Positions 43,937 through 52,950 of a DNA stretch of 64,000 nt are shown in pieces. Below the pieces are notes generated by a model. That model searched no databases. It was not told the origin of the DNA and saw only the letters and a program-made list of their open reading frames with translations. Location: the NCBI GenBank assembly GCA_028293625.1, contig JAQGOL010000037.1, forward strand, positions 62,001 through 126,000. Reading direction: 5' to 3'. Source of the DNA: Chthoniobacteraceae bacterium. Its GTDB lineage: Bacteria; Verrucomicrobiota; Verrucomicrobiia; Chthoniobacterales; Chthoniobacteraceae. Each line of letters starts with the position of its first letter. Position 1 is the stretch's first letter. Position numbers and translations under genes: made by a program.

Positions 43937-45829
43937 TTAGCGCGGCGTGTGGCGCAGGATAAAGCGAACAATCGGTTCGGGATCCTTCAGGCTGTGCGGA
44001 TGATGATCAACACCAGGCTTGCTGATCACTTCGATTTCACCCCCGAGCTTGCCGTAACGCTCCTTGATCAGAAGCGTGTTTTCCTCGATGGGCACCGTTT
44101 TATCAGCCTCTCCGACGACGTGCAGCAAAGGGATATGCGCGCTGGCAAGCGGTGCAAGATTGTCGATCGGGTTAAACCGATACGCGAGCGCCTCGTCCTC
44201 ACTCCCAAATCGATAAACGCTTTTTAAGCGCTCCCAATCGCCCGGCGACCCCTGCCCCGCCCCCTTCCCACCGGGCCAGCTCTTAAAATCGCACACAGGC
44301 GCGTCCGCATAGATCGCTCCAACCTGATCCGGATGGCGCGCCGCCCAGTTGTAAGCAAAAAGACCGCCACGGCTGAATCCCTCAAGAACCGGCTTGGGAG
44401 AAAGCCCGCGCCGGCCCGTCAGTTCGGCGTAAAATTGGTCCATCAAATCGAGGGAAACCGGCGCGCCATACATGTTTTGCAAGTCGATATAAGCGACATG
44501 AAACCCGTGGCCCAGAAGCGCGATATCGGCCTGGGGTTCATGGCCAAAGAATTCAGTGCGCCAGATCCACGGTTTGCCCGGGGCGGCTGACATTGGGGCC
44601 ACCAGCAGCGCCTTGCGTCCTTCCACGACAAAATCGGCGCGCTTGTATCCGTTCCAATCGGAATGCTGATCCGAAGCGGCGGCGAGCTCCTGATCGAGCC
44701 ACGACCCCACTTTTTGCGCCCAGAGAGCGCCATGCGCCTTCAACCCCTCTCCGTTAAAATGAACCCCATCGCGCAACCCGTCAGTCAGCGAGTCAGTGTC
44801 AGGACCTTCCAACGCAACGCTTCCCCAAAGCGCTTTTTGCGCGGCCCGAAACTCTTCATCCGCGGGATCCGATACGCTGTGAAAAGTGGTCTGCGCCACA
44901 AACCACGGTATTTCCCTGCCAATCTGCCGGGAGGCGGCACGGATCAATTTTTCCATAAACTCGCGATACTGCTCCCGTGTGATCTGCCGATCGGCCGGAT
45001 AACCGGCCCGCGCCTGGCCCGCGTCGGACTCGCCCTGATGCCAGAGAACCGCGCGAAATCCATGTGCCCCGAGTTGAGTCATCGGTTTAATGAGCTGATC
45101 GAAAAGTTCACCGGTCGATTCCCAGATGCCAGGCTCAACCAGCCTGACGTTTGATTCAACCGTGGGCAGGTTGGTCATTCGCGAGCCTCCGGGCAGCCAT
45201 TGGCGCACGCTGCTGGAGCCGACACCGACCGCCGCCACTCCGATTGGGACGCCGAAACGGACTGCCATCGCATCGCCAAATGCGGGGATGAAGCTGCCTC
45301 CGCTCCCGCTTGCCCCGCGCTGCGGATCGTTCGCGAGCGTCCATTCCGAACCGTGAAATGAACTGACCAATCCGCTTTCGACCCTCTGCTGTTCAGAGCC
45401 GTGATTGGCCGAGTTGGATTGGCCGGCCACGATAAAGACCTCACCGACGCCGATGTGCTCAATGGTTGCGTCTGTGTCGCGTTCTTCTTCCTTGGCCGCG
45501 CGCACCTCGAGCTTATACCAGCCTCCCGCCGGGACCGGGATGCGCGCTTTGAAGCGGTGCGTTGTCGCGTCGGCCTTGAGCAATTGCCAGCTGGCGGGCA
45601 ATCGGCTGTCGCTCAAGCGATATTCAATTTCATCGCCGGCTGCCAAACCTTGGAGCTCGATCGTCCCGCTCTTGAGTGTTTCGCGCTGGAAAACCTGATA
45701 TTCCAAAGGCGATTCAATCCGGATTGAAGCCGCCATTCCGGAAGCCGCTCCGATCAGCAAGCAGCAGAACGGGAGAAGGAGGATCGGGCGCCTGGGAGAA
45801 GCGGATCGTGGAAACAAAGAGCGTTGCAT
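43937..45829 (-). CDS. Sialate O-acetylesterase-like (SASA) domain fused to an alpha/beta hydrolase
   Basis: A 630-residue secreted fusion. Signal peptide ILLLPFCCLLIGAASGMA is followed by a beta-rich module (about 35-125), then a SASA/SGNH-type domain with EVFIVAGQSNSANHG (S138), a GVGSSSVRQWLPGG block and the family motif RAVLWHQGESDAG. From about residue 395 a separate alpha/beta-hydrolase domain begins (WNGYKRADFVVEGRKALLVAP) with nucleophile elbow GFSRGG (S486), acid region HVVGEADKTVP and histidines GVDHHPHS. Both catalytic centres look intact. The SASA family removes acetyl groups from sugars such as sialic acid or xylan; the C-terminal half may remove another ester. Such a two-esterase chain would suit a heavily acylated polysaccharide (inference). 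Confidence 0.87.
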   Translation of the reverse strand: MQRSLFPRSASPRRPILLLPFCCLLIGAASGMAASIRIESPLEYQVFQRETLKSGTIELQGLAAGDEIEYRLSDSRLPASWQLLKADATTHRFKARIPVPAGGWYKLEVRAAKEEERDTDATIEHIGVGEVFIVAGQSNSANHGSEQQRVESGLVSSFHGSEWTLANDPQRGASGSGGSFIPAFGDAMAVRFGVPIGVAAVGVGSSSVRQWLPGGSRMTNLPTVESNVRLVEPGIWESTGELFDQLIKPMTQLGAHGFRAVLWHQGESDAGQARAGYPADRQITREQYREFMEKLIRAASRQIGREIPWFVAQTTFHSVSDPADEEFRAAQKALWGSVALEGPDTDSLTDGLRDGVHFNGEGLKAHGALWAQKVGSWLDQELAAASDQHSDWNGYKRADFVVEGRKALLVAPMSAAPGKPWIWRTEFFGHEPQADIALLGHGFHVAYIDLQNMYGAPVSLDLMDQFYAELTGRRGLSPKPVLEGFSRGGLFAYNWAARHPDQVGAIYADAPVCDFKSWPGGKGAGQGSPGDWERLKSVYRFGSEDEALAYRFNPIDNLAPLASAHIPLLHVVGEADKTVPIEENTLLIKERYGKLGGEIEVISKPGVDHHPHSLKDPEPIVRFILRHTPR

Positions 45830-45841
45830 GGGGGGGAAGAA

Positions 45842-46759
45842 TTATGCAGCCCGGTTCGGCTGGGCTTGGTTTTCAATATGCATTTCGATCTCGTAACGGG
45901 CAGCGCAAAGACAGCCCCCAAGGATGATGATTGAACCTGAGAGATAAATCCACATCAGCAGCACAAGCACGCTACCAAACGTGCCGTACAACACGTTAAA
46001 ATTAGCAACGTTCTTTGTATAAAAAGTAAAAAGCCATTGCAACGCGTTAAGGGACGCCGTTGTAAAAAGCGCAGCTGACCAAACTTCCTTTAACAGCGTC
46101 TTTCTCTGTGGCGCATACTTGTAAAACATACTGAATCCGTAAAAAAGGACCAGCGGCGCCACGAGCCATCGCAAAAAGCGGAAGACGGCCCCCATGAACT
46201 TAAAATCGAGACCGACTTCCCAGGAATGATCCCAATAAAGATCTCGAATCCCGTCAACGACCACGGGCAGCACCGTCCCAAAAAGAAGTGCGCTAGCCAG
46301 GATGATCGCCATCAACAGATTTTTGATCGGCAACCGCCACCACGAATATTCTTTGGTGCCCCAGGCCCGATTGACTCCGTGGACGAGGCTTTGGAAAAAA
46401 CGGAGCGCGCTCCACGCGATCACCATAAAAGCAATACTGAGCGCCCGCTTACGCGATTCTAAAACACCGTGGAGTGTGCTTGCCACCAGCGTTGTCAGGC
46501 TTGGATCAGTCGGCAGATAAATTTTAACCTGTTTTAAAATAGTCTCCTCGGTGTGCTCGGGGGATCCCAAAAACCCCGTCCCAATCGTCACCAGCACGAC
46601 AATCAACGGAAAAAGCGCGAAAAAAGCATAATAAGCGAAGGAGGCCGCGCGCTGTTCGCCATCGGTCTCGTCATACTTGACCAAGGCGCGCCAAAAAATG
46701 GCAGCGACCTTCTTCATCCATTGCCAAAGGCGGTTTCCAAGTCGGTTCAGGACGTTCAT
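45842..46759 (-). CDS. YihY/virulence factor BrkB family membrane protein
   Basis: A 305-residue integral membrane protein with about six helices. Family marks are DGEQRAASFAYYAFFALFPLIVVLVTIGTGFLG, RFFQSLVHGVNRAWGTKEYSWWR, LLMAIILASALLFGTVLPVVV, a FYKYAPQRKTLLKEVWSAALF block and NFNVLYGTFGSVLVLLMWIYLSGSIIILGG. The family was once called ribonuclease BN by mistake; its function is unclear, with roles in lipid transport between membranes suggested. ATG 46759 is preferred over TTG 46795. It is divergent from tamB 76 bp away, which fits an envelope-lipid role alongside TamAB, but this is inference. Confidence 0.92.
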   Translation of the reverse strand: MNVLNRLGNRLWQWMKKVAAIFWRALVKYDETDGEQRAASFAYYAFFALFPLIVVLVTIGTGFLGSPEHTEETILKQVKIYLPTDPSLTTLVASTLHGVLESRKRALSIAFMVIAWSALRFFQSLVHGVNRAWGTKEYSWWRLPIKNLLMAIILASALLFGTVLPVVVDGIRDLYWDHSWEVGLDFKFMGAVFRFLRWLVAPLVLFYGFSMFYKYAPQRKTLLKEVWSAALFTTASLNALQWLFTFYTKNVANFNVLYGTFGSVLVLLMWIYLSGSIIILGGCLCAARYEIEMHIENQAQPNRAA

Positions 46760-46835
46760 CGACGGGAACCTACGGGAATGATAAGTGCATGCCAATCTCT
46801 GTGCGTCTTGCAGACGCCGCGTGGCTCGCTAGCGT

Positions 46836-49800
46836 ATGCCCCCGATGACGGACCTAGCGAAATCACCCGAGCCTTCCTTGCCTGCCCCCGGCGCGGCTGC
46901 CAAACCAAAGCGGCGGCGTCGCTGGCTACGCTGGCTGCTGCTTGTTCTTGCGTTACTCATCGTGTTCCACCGGCCGCTGTTTCACACGGTTGCAAGGGTG
47001 GTGCTGATTCAATTGGCAGCAAGGCAGCACCTCGCCGTCGACGTCCATTTCTCCGGAAATATTTTCACAAATCTCACGGTCCGGGGTGTGCGCGCCCAGC
47101 CTTTGGATCAGACCCCCACGCCGGTACAGCGCATCATGATCGAAGAACTTCGCTTTGATTATAATCTTCTCATGCTGGCAAAGCATGGTCCCGGCGAGTT
47201 CTTGCGCAGTTACGAAATCAAAAATGCCGATCTGAGTTTCCTCGCGCTGCCAAGCAAGAATCCCAACGAGCAAAAAGAGAAAAAAACCATCGCGGAGATT
47301 CTCAACAATATTCTCGCCCAGCCGGCCGCTTATTCCGACCGCGTCCGCGTCGAAAACTTCAATATCGAAGTGCACACACTCACCGGCGTCGTGGCACTCA
47401 AGGGGCTCGATGCACTGCTCGATCCCGAAAAAATCGGTTACCTGCGCGCGGCGAATATTCAGATCCCCAATATTCCGCCCATGGAAAACCTGGCGGCGGA
47501 AACCAGCTACGCAAACCGCAACTTTTACCTGCGCGAATTGAAGCTCGCGCCCGAGGTGGTGATCAAGGAGGCCAATTTTGATGCCTCCCAGAGAGCCCAA
47601 AACAAAGGAAGCGTGACGATCAAAGGAGAATTCTTTGGCGGCACCACGCTCCTTTCGCTCGCCGGGACGCAACTTAAGAAAAAGGGGGAAAACCTGGCCT
47701 ACGGCTACGACACCACCTTGCGTATTGAAGCCTCGAGCATTTCGCTCGAACGGCTCGCGCTCTATTTAAATAAGCCGAAGCCACCCGTCGCCACGCTCGC
47801 CTCCCTGGCGATCCTCTTTAAAGGTGAACCCGAGAAACCGCAGACCTGGGATGGAAACGCTTCGGTGCGAGCCGAGACGATCGCCACGGGCAAAATCGCC
47901 ATCGACGCGGTGGAAGCGCACTCCACGTTTAAGGGCGGGCACGCTGAGATTACCGAGGCGAACGCTTTTGCCGGGAAAAACTCGGCGATCCTGACGGGAA
48001 CCGCCGAGCTGCCTGCCTCGGTCAATGAACTCCAGCGAAGCAAAGTAAAAGCGGCAATCACATTTGAGCTGCCGGAAATTGCCTCGTTCACCTCGGCAAT
48101 GCCAGAGCCGCTCCAAGGCAACGGCGTCGGCAATGCCGCGATTGCGATGGAGGACGGAAATCTGGCCGGCGACCTGACCTTCAACCTCAAAGGCGCTGGA
48201 AATTCGCAGATGGGAGCCGAATCAGCCACGCTCCATTTCACAGGCAAGACCGTGCTCGATTTCAAAGCGAATCCCGCATCGGCAAACCCGCCGCCCGCGC
48301 CGGCGATTCTCACCAACCTCGTTGCCCATCTGAACGTTGACGCGAATGCATTGCGTTTTAAAACCATTCAGGCCGATACCGCCAAAATCGATCTCGATAC
48401 CAAGGGCGACCTTGTCACGCTCCGCTCATTCGAGCTTGAACGCACCGGCAACACGATTTCAGCCAATGGCACCTACCGGATTCCGCGCGATGCAAAGAGC
48501 GCGCCGGACTCTCCGGTGGAAGGCGAATTTCACATCAATGCGCCGCAACTCGATGCATTCGGATTCGCGCTGAAAGAGCAGATGCTCTCGGGCGCGCTGA
48601 CCGGCGAAGGGAGCCTTAAGCTGGTGAACAACCTGCTGAATGGCAGCGCGCGGCTCGAAGGGAGCAAGCTTCAGATTGGTGAGTTCAAAGCCGGCACGCT
48701 CTCGCTCAATGCCAAGGTTGTCGACAACCAGGCCGAGATCGACCCGCTGCTTCTACAACTCAATGCGACCGATCAGATTGCATTGGGTGGGAAGGTCAGC
48801 ATGAAGGCGCCATTCCTATACGAGGGAGGCGCGATCGTGAGCATCAAAAACCTTGCCATTTTCAATCCTCTTCTTGAAGCCTTTGGTGCGCATGATCCTC
48901 TCAAAGGCTCGCTTCAAGTCGATTTAAACGCGAAAAGCGAGCCGAGTGACGAGAAGGCCGGCACCCTCGCACACACAGGCGACGTGAAGGTGGCGCTTGC
49001 AAAAGCCGGTTACGGCAAGATCGATCTGAGCGAGTTTAAACTGGCCGGCATTTACGGACCCGCCTTTGCCCAATCAACCGAATTTCGGGTCGTCAGCAAT
49101 GCGACCTCCCTGACCGGCACCCTGGCACTGGGCGAAGGCAAACTCAAATTCCGCGACATCGCGTTGATGCAAGGCAAACTGACCGTGCTCAGCGGGTTCA
49201 TCTTCGTCCCGGTCGATCTTTCCAATTTAAAAGCGCCCATCCCGCTCGATCAACGAATCGCCGCAAATATCAGTGCCAAGGAACTCGACCTTGAACAACT
49301 CCTTGTCAGCTTCGGGAAAACATCCCCGGTCAGCGGGGTTTTTTCGGCCAACCTCCTGGCCAGCGGCACGCCATTGGAACCGTCGGGTCATTTGAAAGTG
49401 CTCGGCACCAAGCTCAAGTCCAAAGCCGCCCCAACGCTCGACCCAGCCCAATTTGATCTGGCTCTCCATTATTCAAAAAAAGAGCTTACCCTCGATGCCA
49501 CCCTGCGCCAGGCATTGCTTCAACCCCTCACCATCAAAGGCCACGTGCCGTTCGACGTCGCGGCCACCGTGCAGCAGAAAAAAATCGATCCCGAACTGCC
49601 TGTCGATCTGACCGTGAAACTGCCCCCCTCCTCGCTTGCCGGTGCCAGCAAACTCGCGCCCGCTGTCAGGAGAGTCGATGGGACCGCCGCCATCGACGCG
49701 CACCTCGGCGGGACTGTCGGCAAACCAATCATGAGCGGTTCGGCCAATGTCAAAATTGCGTCCGCCAGACTTGCCAATGAAGGCGCTCCGGCCATCGGCC

Positions 49801-50837
49801 CGTTCCAGGCCAACCTCGCGTTTGCCGGCGACACGTTAAGTTTCAAAACATTCAAGGGCGAGGTGGGCGGTGGCACGTTCAACCTCGGCGGCGTTGTCCA
49901 TTTAACAAAACTGACCGAACCGGTCTTTGAGCTGAAACTTCAAGCCAAGGATATTTTGGTTAAACGCGATGACTCGGTCACAGTCCGCGTCGATAGCGAT
50001 TTGAAGCTTGATGGACCGCTCAACGCCGCCCTCGCCAGCGGCACTCTCTTTATCACCAACAGCCGGTTTTTCCGCGACATCGACATTTTACCGATCGGAT
50101 TGCCAGGCCGCCCGAAACCCAAACCGAAAGCGGCGCCATCGCAGAAAACCCTTTCCTTTGACAAGCCACCACTGCGCGATTGGAAGTTTGACATCGCGAT
50201 TAAAACACGCCGGGACGACCCGTTTCGAATCCGTGGCAACCTGGCAAATGGAAGTGCATCAGCTGATTTAAAATTCGCCGGCACCGGCCTTCAGCCGTAT
50301 TTGGAGGGAACCGTAAGTGTGGAGAACTTTGTTGCGTCGCTTCCTTTCAGTAAATTAAGCGTAACGCGCGGATTCATCTATTTCACACCAGAATCGCCAT
50401 TTGAACCTTTACTCGACCTTCAGGCCGAATCGCGACTGCGCGACTATCGAATCGACGCGTATGTCTCCGGCAGCGCGCGCGACCCGCAGGTTACGCTCAC
50501 GAGCGAGCCTCCGCTTCAGCAGACCGATATCGTTTCCCTTCTGGCGACCGGGGCAACGGCCAGCGAGCTTACTGACAATCCCGATGTCCTCGCCGGACGC
50601 GCTGCGGTCCTCGTCTTTCAGCAGCTCTACCGGAAAGTTTTCAAGAAACGTGAGCCAACCGAGCAGCAGCTGCTCACCGACCGCTTTGATCTCGACGTGG
50701 GCGCCGTTGACAACCGCACCGGGCGGCAGGAAATCGCCGCCCGGTTTAAACTCAACGAACAACTCTACCTTATTGGAGACATCGACGTGACGGGCAACTT
50801 TACCGGACGCCTCCGATACCTGCTCCGTTTCCGATAA
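46836..50837 (+). CDS. tamB: Translocation/assembly module protein TamB
   Basis: A 1333-residue AsmA/TamB-superfamily protein. A basic segment KPKRRRRWLR precedes a single membrane helix WLLLVLALLIVF, anchoring it in the inner membrane, and the rest forms a long repetitive beta-sheet groove. The C-terminal ~330 residues are the TamB-specific domain: FVASLPFSKLSVTRGFIYFTPE, YRIDAYVSGSARDPQVTLTSEPPLQQTDIVSLLATG, AAVLVFQQLYRKVF and LTDRFDLDVG. TamB-type proteins form a periplasm-spanning bridge that works with a TamA/BamA-like barrel and moves lipids or assists protein insertion. The stop codon overlaps the start of tamA by one base (TAATG), so translation is coupled. Confidence 0.93.
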   Translation: MPPMTDLAKSPEPSLPAPGAAAKPKRRRRWLRWLLLVLALLIVFHRPLFHTVARVVLIQLAARQHLAVDVHFSGNIFTNLTVRGVRAQPLDQTPTPVQRIMIEELRFDYNLLMLAKHGPGEFLRSYEIKNADLSFLALPSKNPNEQKEKKTIAEILNNILAQPAAYSDRVRVENFNIEVHTLTGVVALKGLDALLDPEKIGYLRAANIQIPNIPPMENLAAETSYANRNFYLRELKLAPEVVIKEANFDASQRAQNKGSVTIKGEFFGGTTLLSLAGTQLKKKGENLAYGYDTTLRIEASSISLERLALYLNKPKPPVATLASLAILFKGEPEKPQTWDGNASVRAETIATGKIAIDAVEAHSTFKGGHAEITEANAFAGKNSAILTGTAELPASVNELQRSKVKAAITFELPEIASFTSAMPEPLQGNGVGNAAIAMEDGNLAGDLTFNLKGAGNSQMGAESATLHFTGKTVLDFKANPASANPPPAPAILTNLVAHLNVDANALRFKTIQADTAKIDLDTKGDLVTLRSFELERTGNTISANGTYRIPRDAKSAPDSPVEGEFHINAPQLDAFGFALKEQMLSGALTGEGSLKLVNNLLNGSARLEGSKLQIGEFKAGTLSLNAKVVDNQAEIDPLLLQLNATDQIALGGKVSMKAPFLYEGGAIVSIKNLAIFNPLLEAFGAHDPLKGSLQVDLNAKSEPSDEKAGTLAHTGDVKVALAKAGYGKIDLSEFKLAGIYGPAFAQSTEFRVVSNATSLTGTLALGEGKLKFRDIALMQGKLTVLSGFIFVPVDLSNLKAPIPLDQRIAANISAKELDLEQLLVSFGKTSPVSGVFSANLLASGTPLEPSGHLKVLGTKLKSKAAPTLDPAQFDLALHYSKKELTLDATLRQALLQPLTIKGHVPFDVAATVQQKKIDPELPVDLTVKLPPSSLAGASKLAPAVRRVDGTAAIDAHLGGTVGKPIMSGSANVKIASARLANEGAPAIGPFQANLAFAGDTLSFKTFKGEVGGGTFNLGGVVHLTKLTEPVFELKLQAKDILVKRDDSVTVRVDSDLKLDGPLNAALASGTLFITNSRFFRDIDILPIGLPGRPKPKPKAAPSQKTLSFDKPPLRDWKFDIAIKTRRDDPFRIRGNLANGSASADLKFAGTGLQPYLEGTVSVENFVASLPFSKLSVTRGFIYFTPESPFEPLLDLQAESRLRDYRIDAYVSGSARDPQVTLTSEPPLQQTDIVSLLATGATASELTDNPDVLAGRAAVLVFQQLYRKVFKKREPTEQQLLTDRFDLDVGAVDNRTGRQEIAARFKLNEQLYLIGDIDVTGNFTGRLRYLLRFR

Positions 50838-52939
50838 TGCGCGCTTCTTCCCCCCTGAACTTCACGTGGCGGATACTTGCAGTTCTGAGCTTGGTGACGC
50901 CTCCGGACACGGTAATTGGTGCGCCGGTCGCGCAGAAGACGAACCGTCTGCTCGAGAAGGTTCATGCGTTAAAGCCCTCCACGCCGGCCGACTCCGGCAA
51001 TATCCAGTTCAGCGGCGCCCGAAGCTATACGCCCGAACAGCTGCGTGTTCCGCTCGCTGAACAAATCCGCGAGATTAATGAACGCGGCCTGACCAAGCCG
51101 CGTGCCGACGACACCGCCTACTACCTGGCAATCTACTATAGAAAACAGGGTTTCCCCGACGTGGAAGTTACCTTCGAGATCCATGGCCGCACCCTTTTAC
51201 TGCGAGTTGCGGAAGGTCCACGCACATACCTTCGGACAATTACATTTCACGGCAATCGAAGCATTCCCGAGAGCACGCTTTATGAATATATGCTTGGAGC
51301 CACCAGGGAGCGGCTGCAGATGGAAACAACCAGTTTTCCTTTTGTCCTGGCCGATGTTCAAACCGGCGTGGCGCGAGTGCGCGGCTTGTATGAGTCGCAA
51401 GGTTACCTGAACGCGGTGGTGGAAGATCCCAAGGTAGCCATTTCCGCGGATCGCTCCCGGGCGGATATCACCGTGAACATCGCTGAAGGCCAGGCATACA
51501 GCTTTGGCGAGTTCATTTTTGTCGGAGAGACTCTCTTTAAAAAACCTGAACTGATCGCCGGTCTTGGGCTGCCTGCAAAGGCTCCTTACACGCCGCAGCA
51601 GGTCAACACGGCTCAGCGCAACCTACAATTTTTCTATAAATCACACGGCTACTACCAGGCGCAGGTCGAAGCAGCCAGTGATCCCACCAAGGCGGCCAAT
51701 GGACGGGTCTCCGTGACGTTCACGGTCAAACCCGGCCCTTTGTTCCGGTTCGATGGGGTAAAGGTGACACGCAGTGGAGATCTCGATTTTACCCCGCGCC
51801 TAAATCCCGACTTTCTTCCCCGGCGTTTTGCACCGCTTACAGGCCAGGTTTACGACCCTGCAAAGTTGGATGAAAAATACAGGGAACTGCTGCGCACCGG
51901 CCTGTTTAAAAATCTGCGCCTCAACTCGGTTCCCCTGCCCGACCAGACGATCCGCATCGATCTGACCGCCGAGGAAGCCAAAGCCAAAGAAGTCGGTTTT
52001 TCCCTCGGTGCAAGTTCCTACGAAGGAATCGAAGTAGGTCTTCGTTTGGGCGACCGCGATATCTTTGGCTCGGGCCGGCCCCTGACATTTTCAGTCGACA
52101 TGTCGCAACGCGCCCTGCGGGGCGAATTGCTCTATGTTGATCCATGGCTGTTTGAGAGCAAGTTCAGTCTTCGTGCGCGGCTCTATGAGCAAAGCCGAGA
52201 GGAAAAGGGCTACTCAAAACTCGATACCGGCATCAGAACCGACCTCGGGCGAAAGCTAACCAAAACGACCGAGATCGGCCTATTTGTTCTGTTAAAGAAC
52301 GTCGAGATCACTGAGACGACTATCGACCTGGAGTTTCTGGGACCAACCAGTTACCAGCTCGCGAGCCTCGGATTTACGCACACAAGCGATTTTCGTGATA
52401 ATGCAATCAATCCAAGCCACGGTTTTCTTGTTTCCGACACGATTGATATCAACGCGGTCGCCGGAGAAGTGGCGTTCGCCCGCGCCACCGTGCGGTTAAG
52501 TTATTACCATCCGATTGGTAAAAAACTGGCTTTGGCGTTGGGCGCGCGCGGCGGGTTCATTTCGCCATTTACCGACGTGCCGATCGACGAGCGCTTTTTC
52601 AGCGGAGGCGCCACCACCGTGCGCAGCTTTACCGAACGGTCGCTTGGTCCCAAGGATAACCACCGAAATCCGATCGGGGGCGAGCTTTTCACGGTGTTCA
52701 ACGCCGAGGTTACTTTCCCGATCGTCAAAGCACTTCAAGGCGCCGTCTTCGTGGACGCAGGCAATGTGATTGGCAAATCCGCCGATGCCGGTCTTCAGGA
52801 AATGCGTTATGCCATCGGACTCGGCCTTCGATATAAACTCCCCATTGGACCGCTCCGGCTCGATTATGGAGTCAATCCGAATCCGAAAAATGGCGAGAGC
52901 TTCGGCGCATTCCATTTCACGTTCGGATTCGCATTCTGA
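50837..52939 (+). CDS. tamA: TamA/BamA-family outer membrane insertase
   Basis: A 700-residue Omp85 protein. Signal peptide RILAVLSLVTPPDTVIG is followed by several POTRA modules (about residues 50-375), such as TYLRTITFHGNRSIPESTLYEYM, AYSFGEFIFVGETLFKKPELIAG and LFRFDGVKVTRSG. The surface-antigen barrel (about 390-700) begins VGFSLGASSYEGIEVGLRLGDRDIFGSG and has an insertion-loop motif region FFSGGATTVRSFTERSLGP, where VRSF replaces the usual VRGF/Y, and ends in FTFGFAF with a terminal aromatic. It works with TamB in outer-membrane assembly or lipid transport. It is the downstream, coupled gene of the pair. A true BamA would normally sit elsewhere with essential partners, so TamA is preferred. 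Confidence 0.9.
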   Translation: MRASSPLNFTWRILAVLSLVTPPDTVIGAPVAQKTNRLLEKVHALKPSTPADSGNIQFSGARSYTPEQLRVPLAEQIREINERGLTKPRADDTAYYLAIYYRKQGFPDVEVTFEIHGRTLLLRVAEGPRTYLRTITFHGNRSIPESTLYEYMLGATRERLQMETTSFPFVLADVQTGVARVRGLYESQGYLNAVVEDPKVAISADRSRADITVNIAEGQAYSFGEFIFVGETLFKKPELIAGLGLPAKAPYTPQQVNTAQRNLQFFYKSHGYYQAQVEAASDPTKAANGRVSVTFTVKPGPLFRFDGVKVTRSGDLDFTPRLNPDFLPRRFAPLTGQVYDPAKLDEKYRELLRTGLFKNLRLNSVPLPDQTIRIDLTAEEAKAKEVGFSLGASSYEGIEVGLRLGDRDIFGSGRPLTFSVDMSQRALRGELLYVDPWLFESKFSLRARLYEQSREEKGYSKLDTGIRTDLGRKLTKTTEIGLFVLLKNVEITETTIDLEFLGPTSYQLASLGFTHTSDFRDNAINPSHGFLVSDTIDINAVAGEVAFARATVRLSYYHPIGKKLALALGARGGFISPFTDVPIDERFFSGGATTVRSFTERSLGPKDNHRNPIGGELFTVFNAEVTFPIVKALQGAVFVDAGNVIGKSADAGLQEMRYAIGLGLRYKLPIGPLRLDYGVNPNPKNGESFGAFHFTFGFAF

Positions 52940-52950
52940 CAGTGCAGGCG

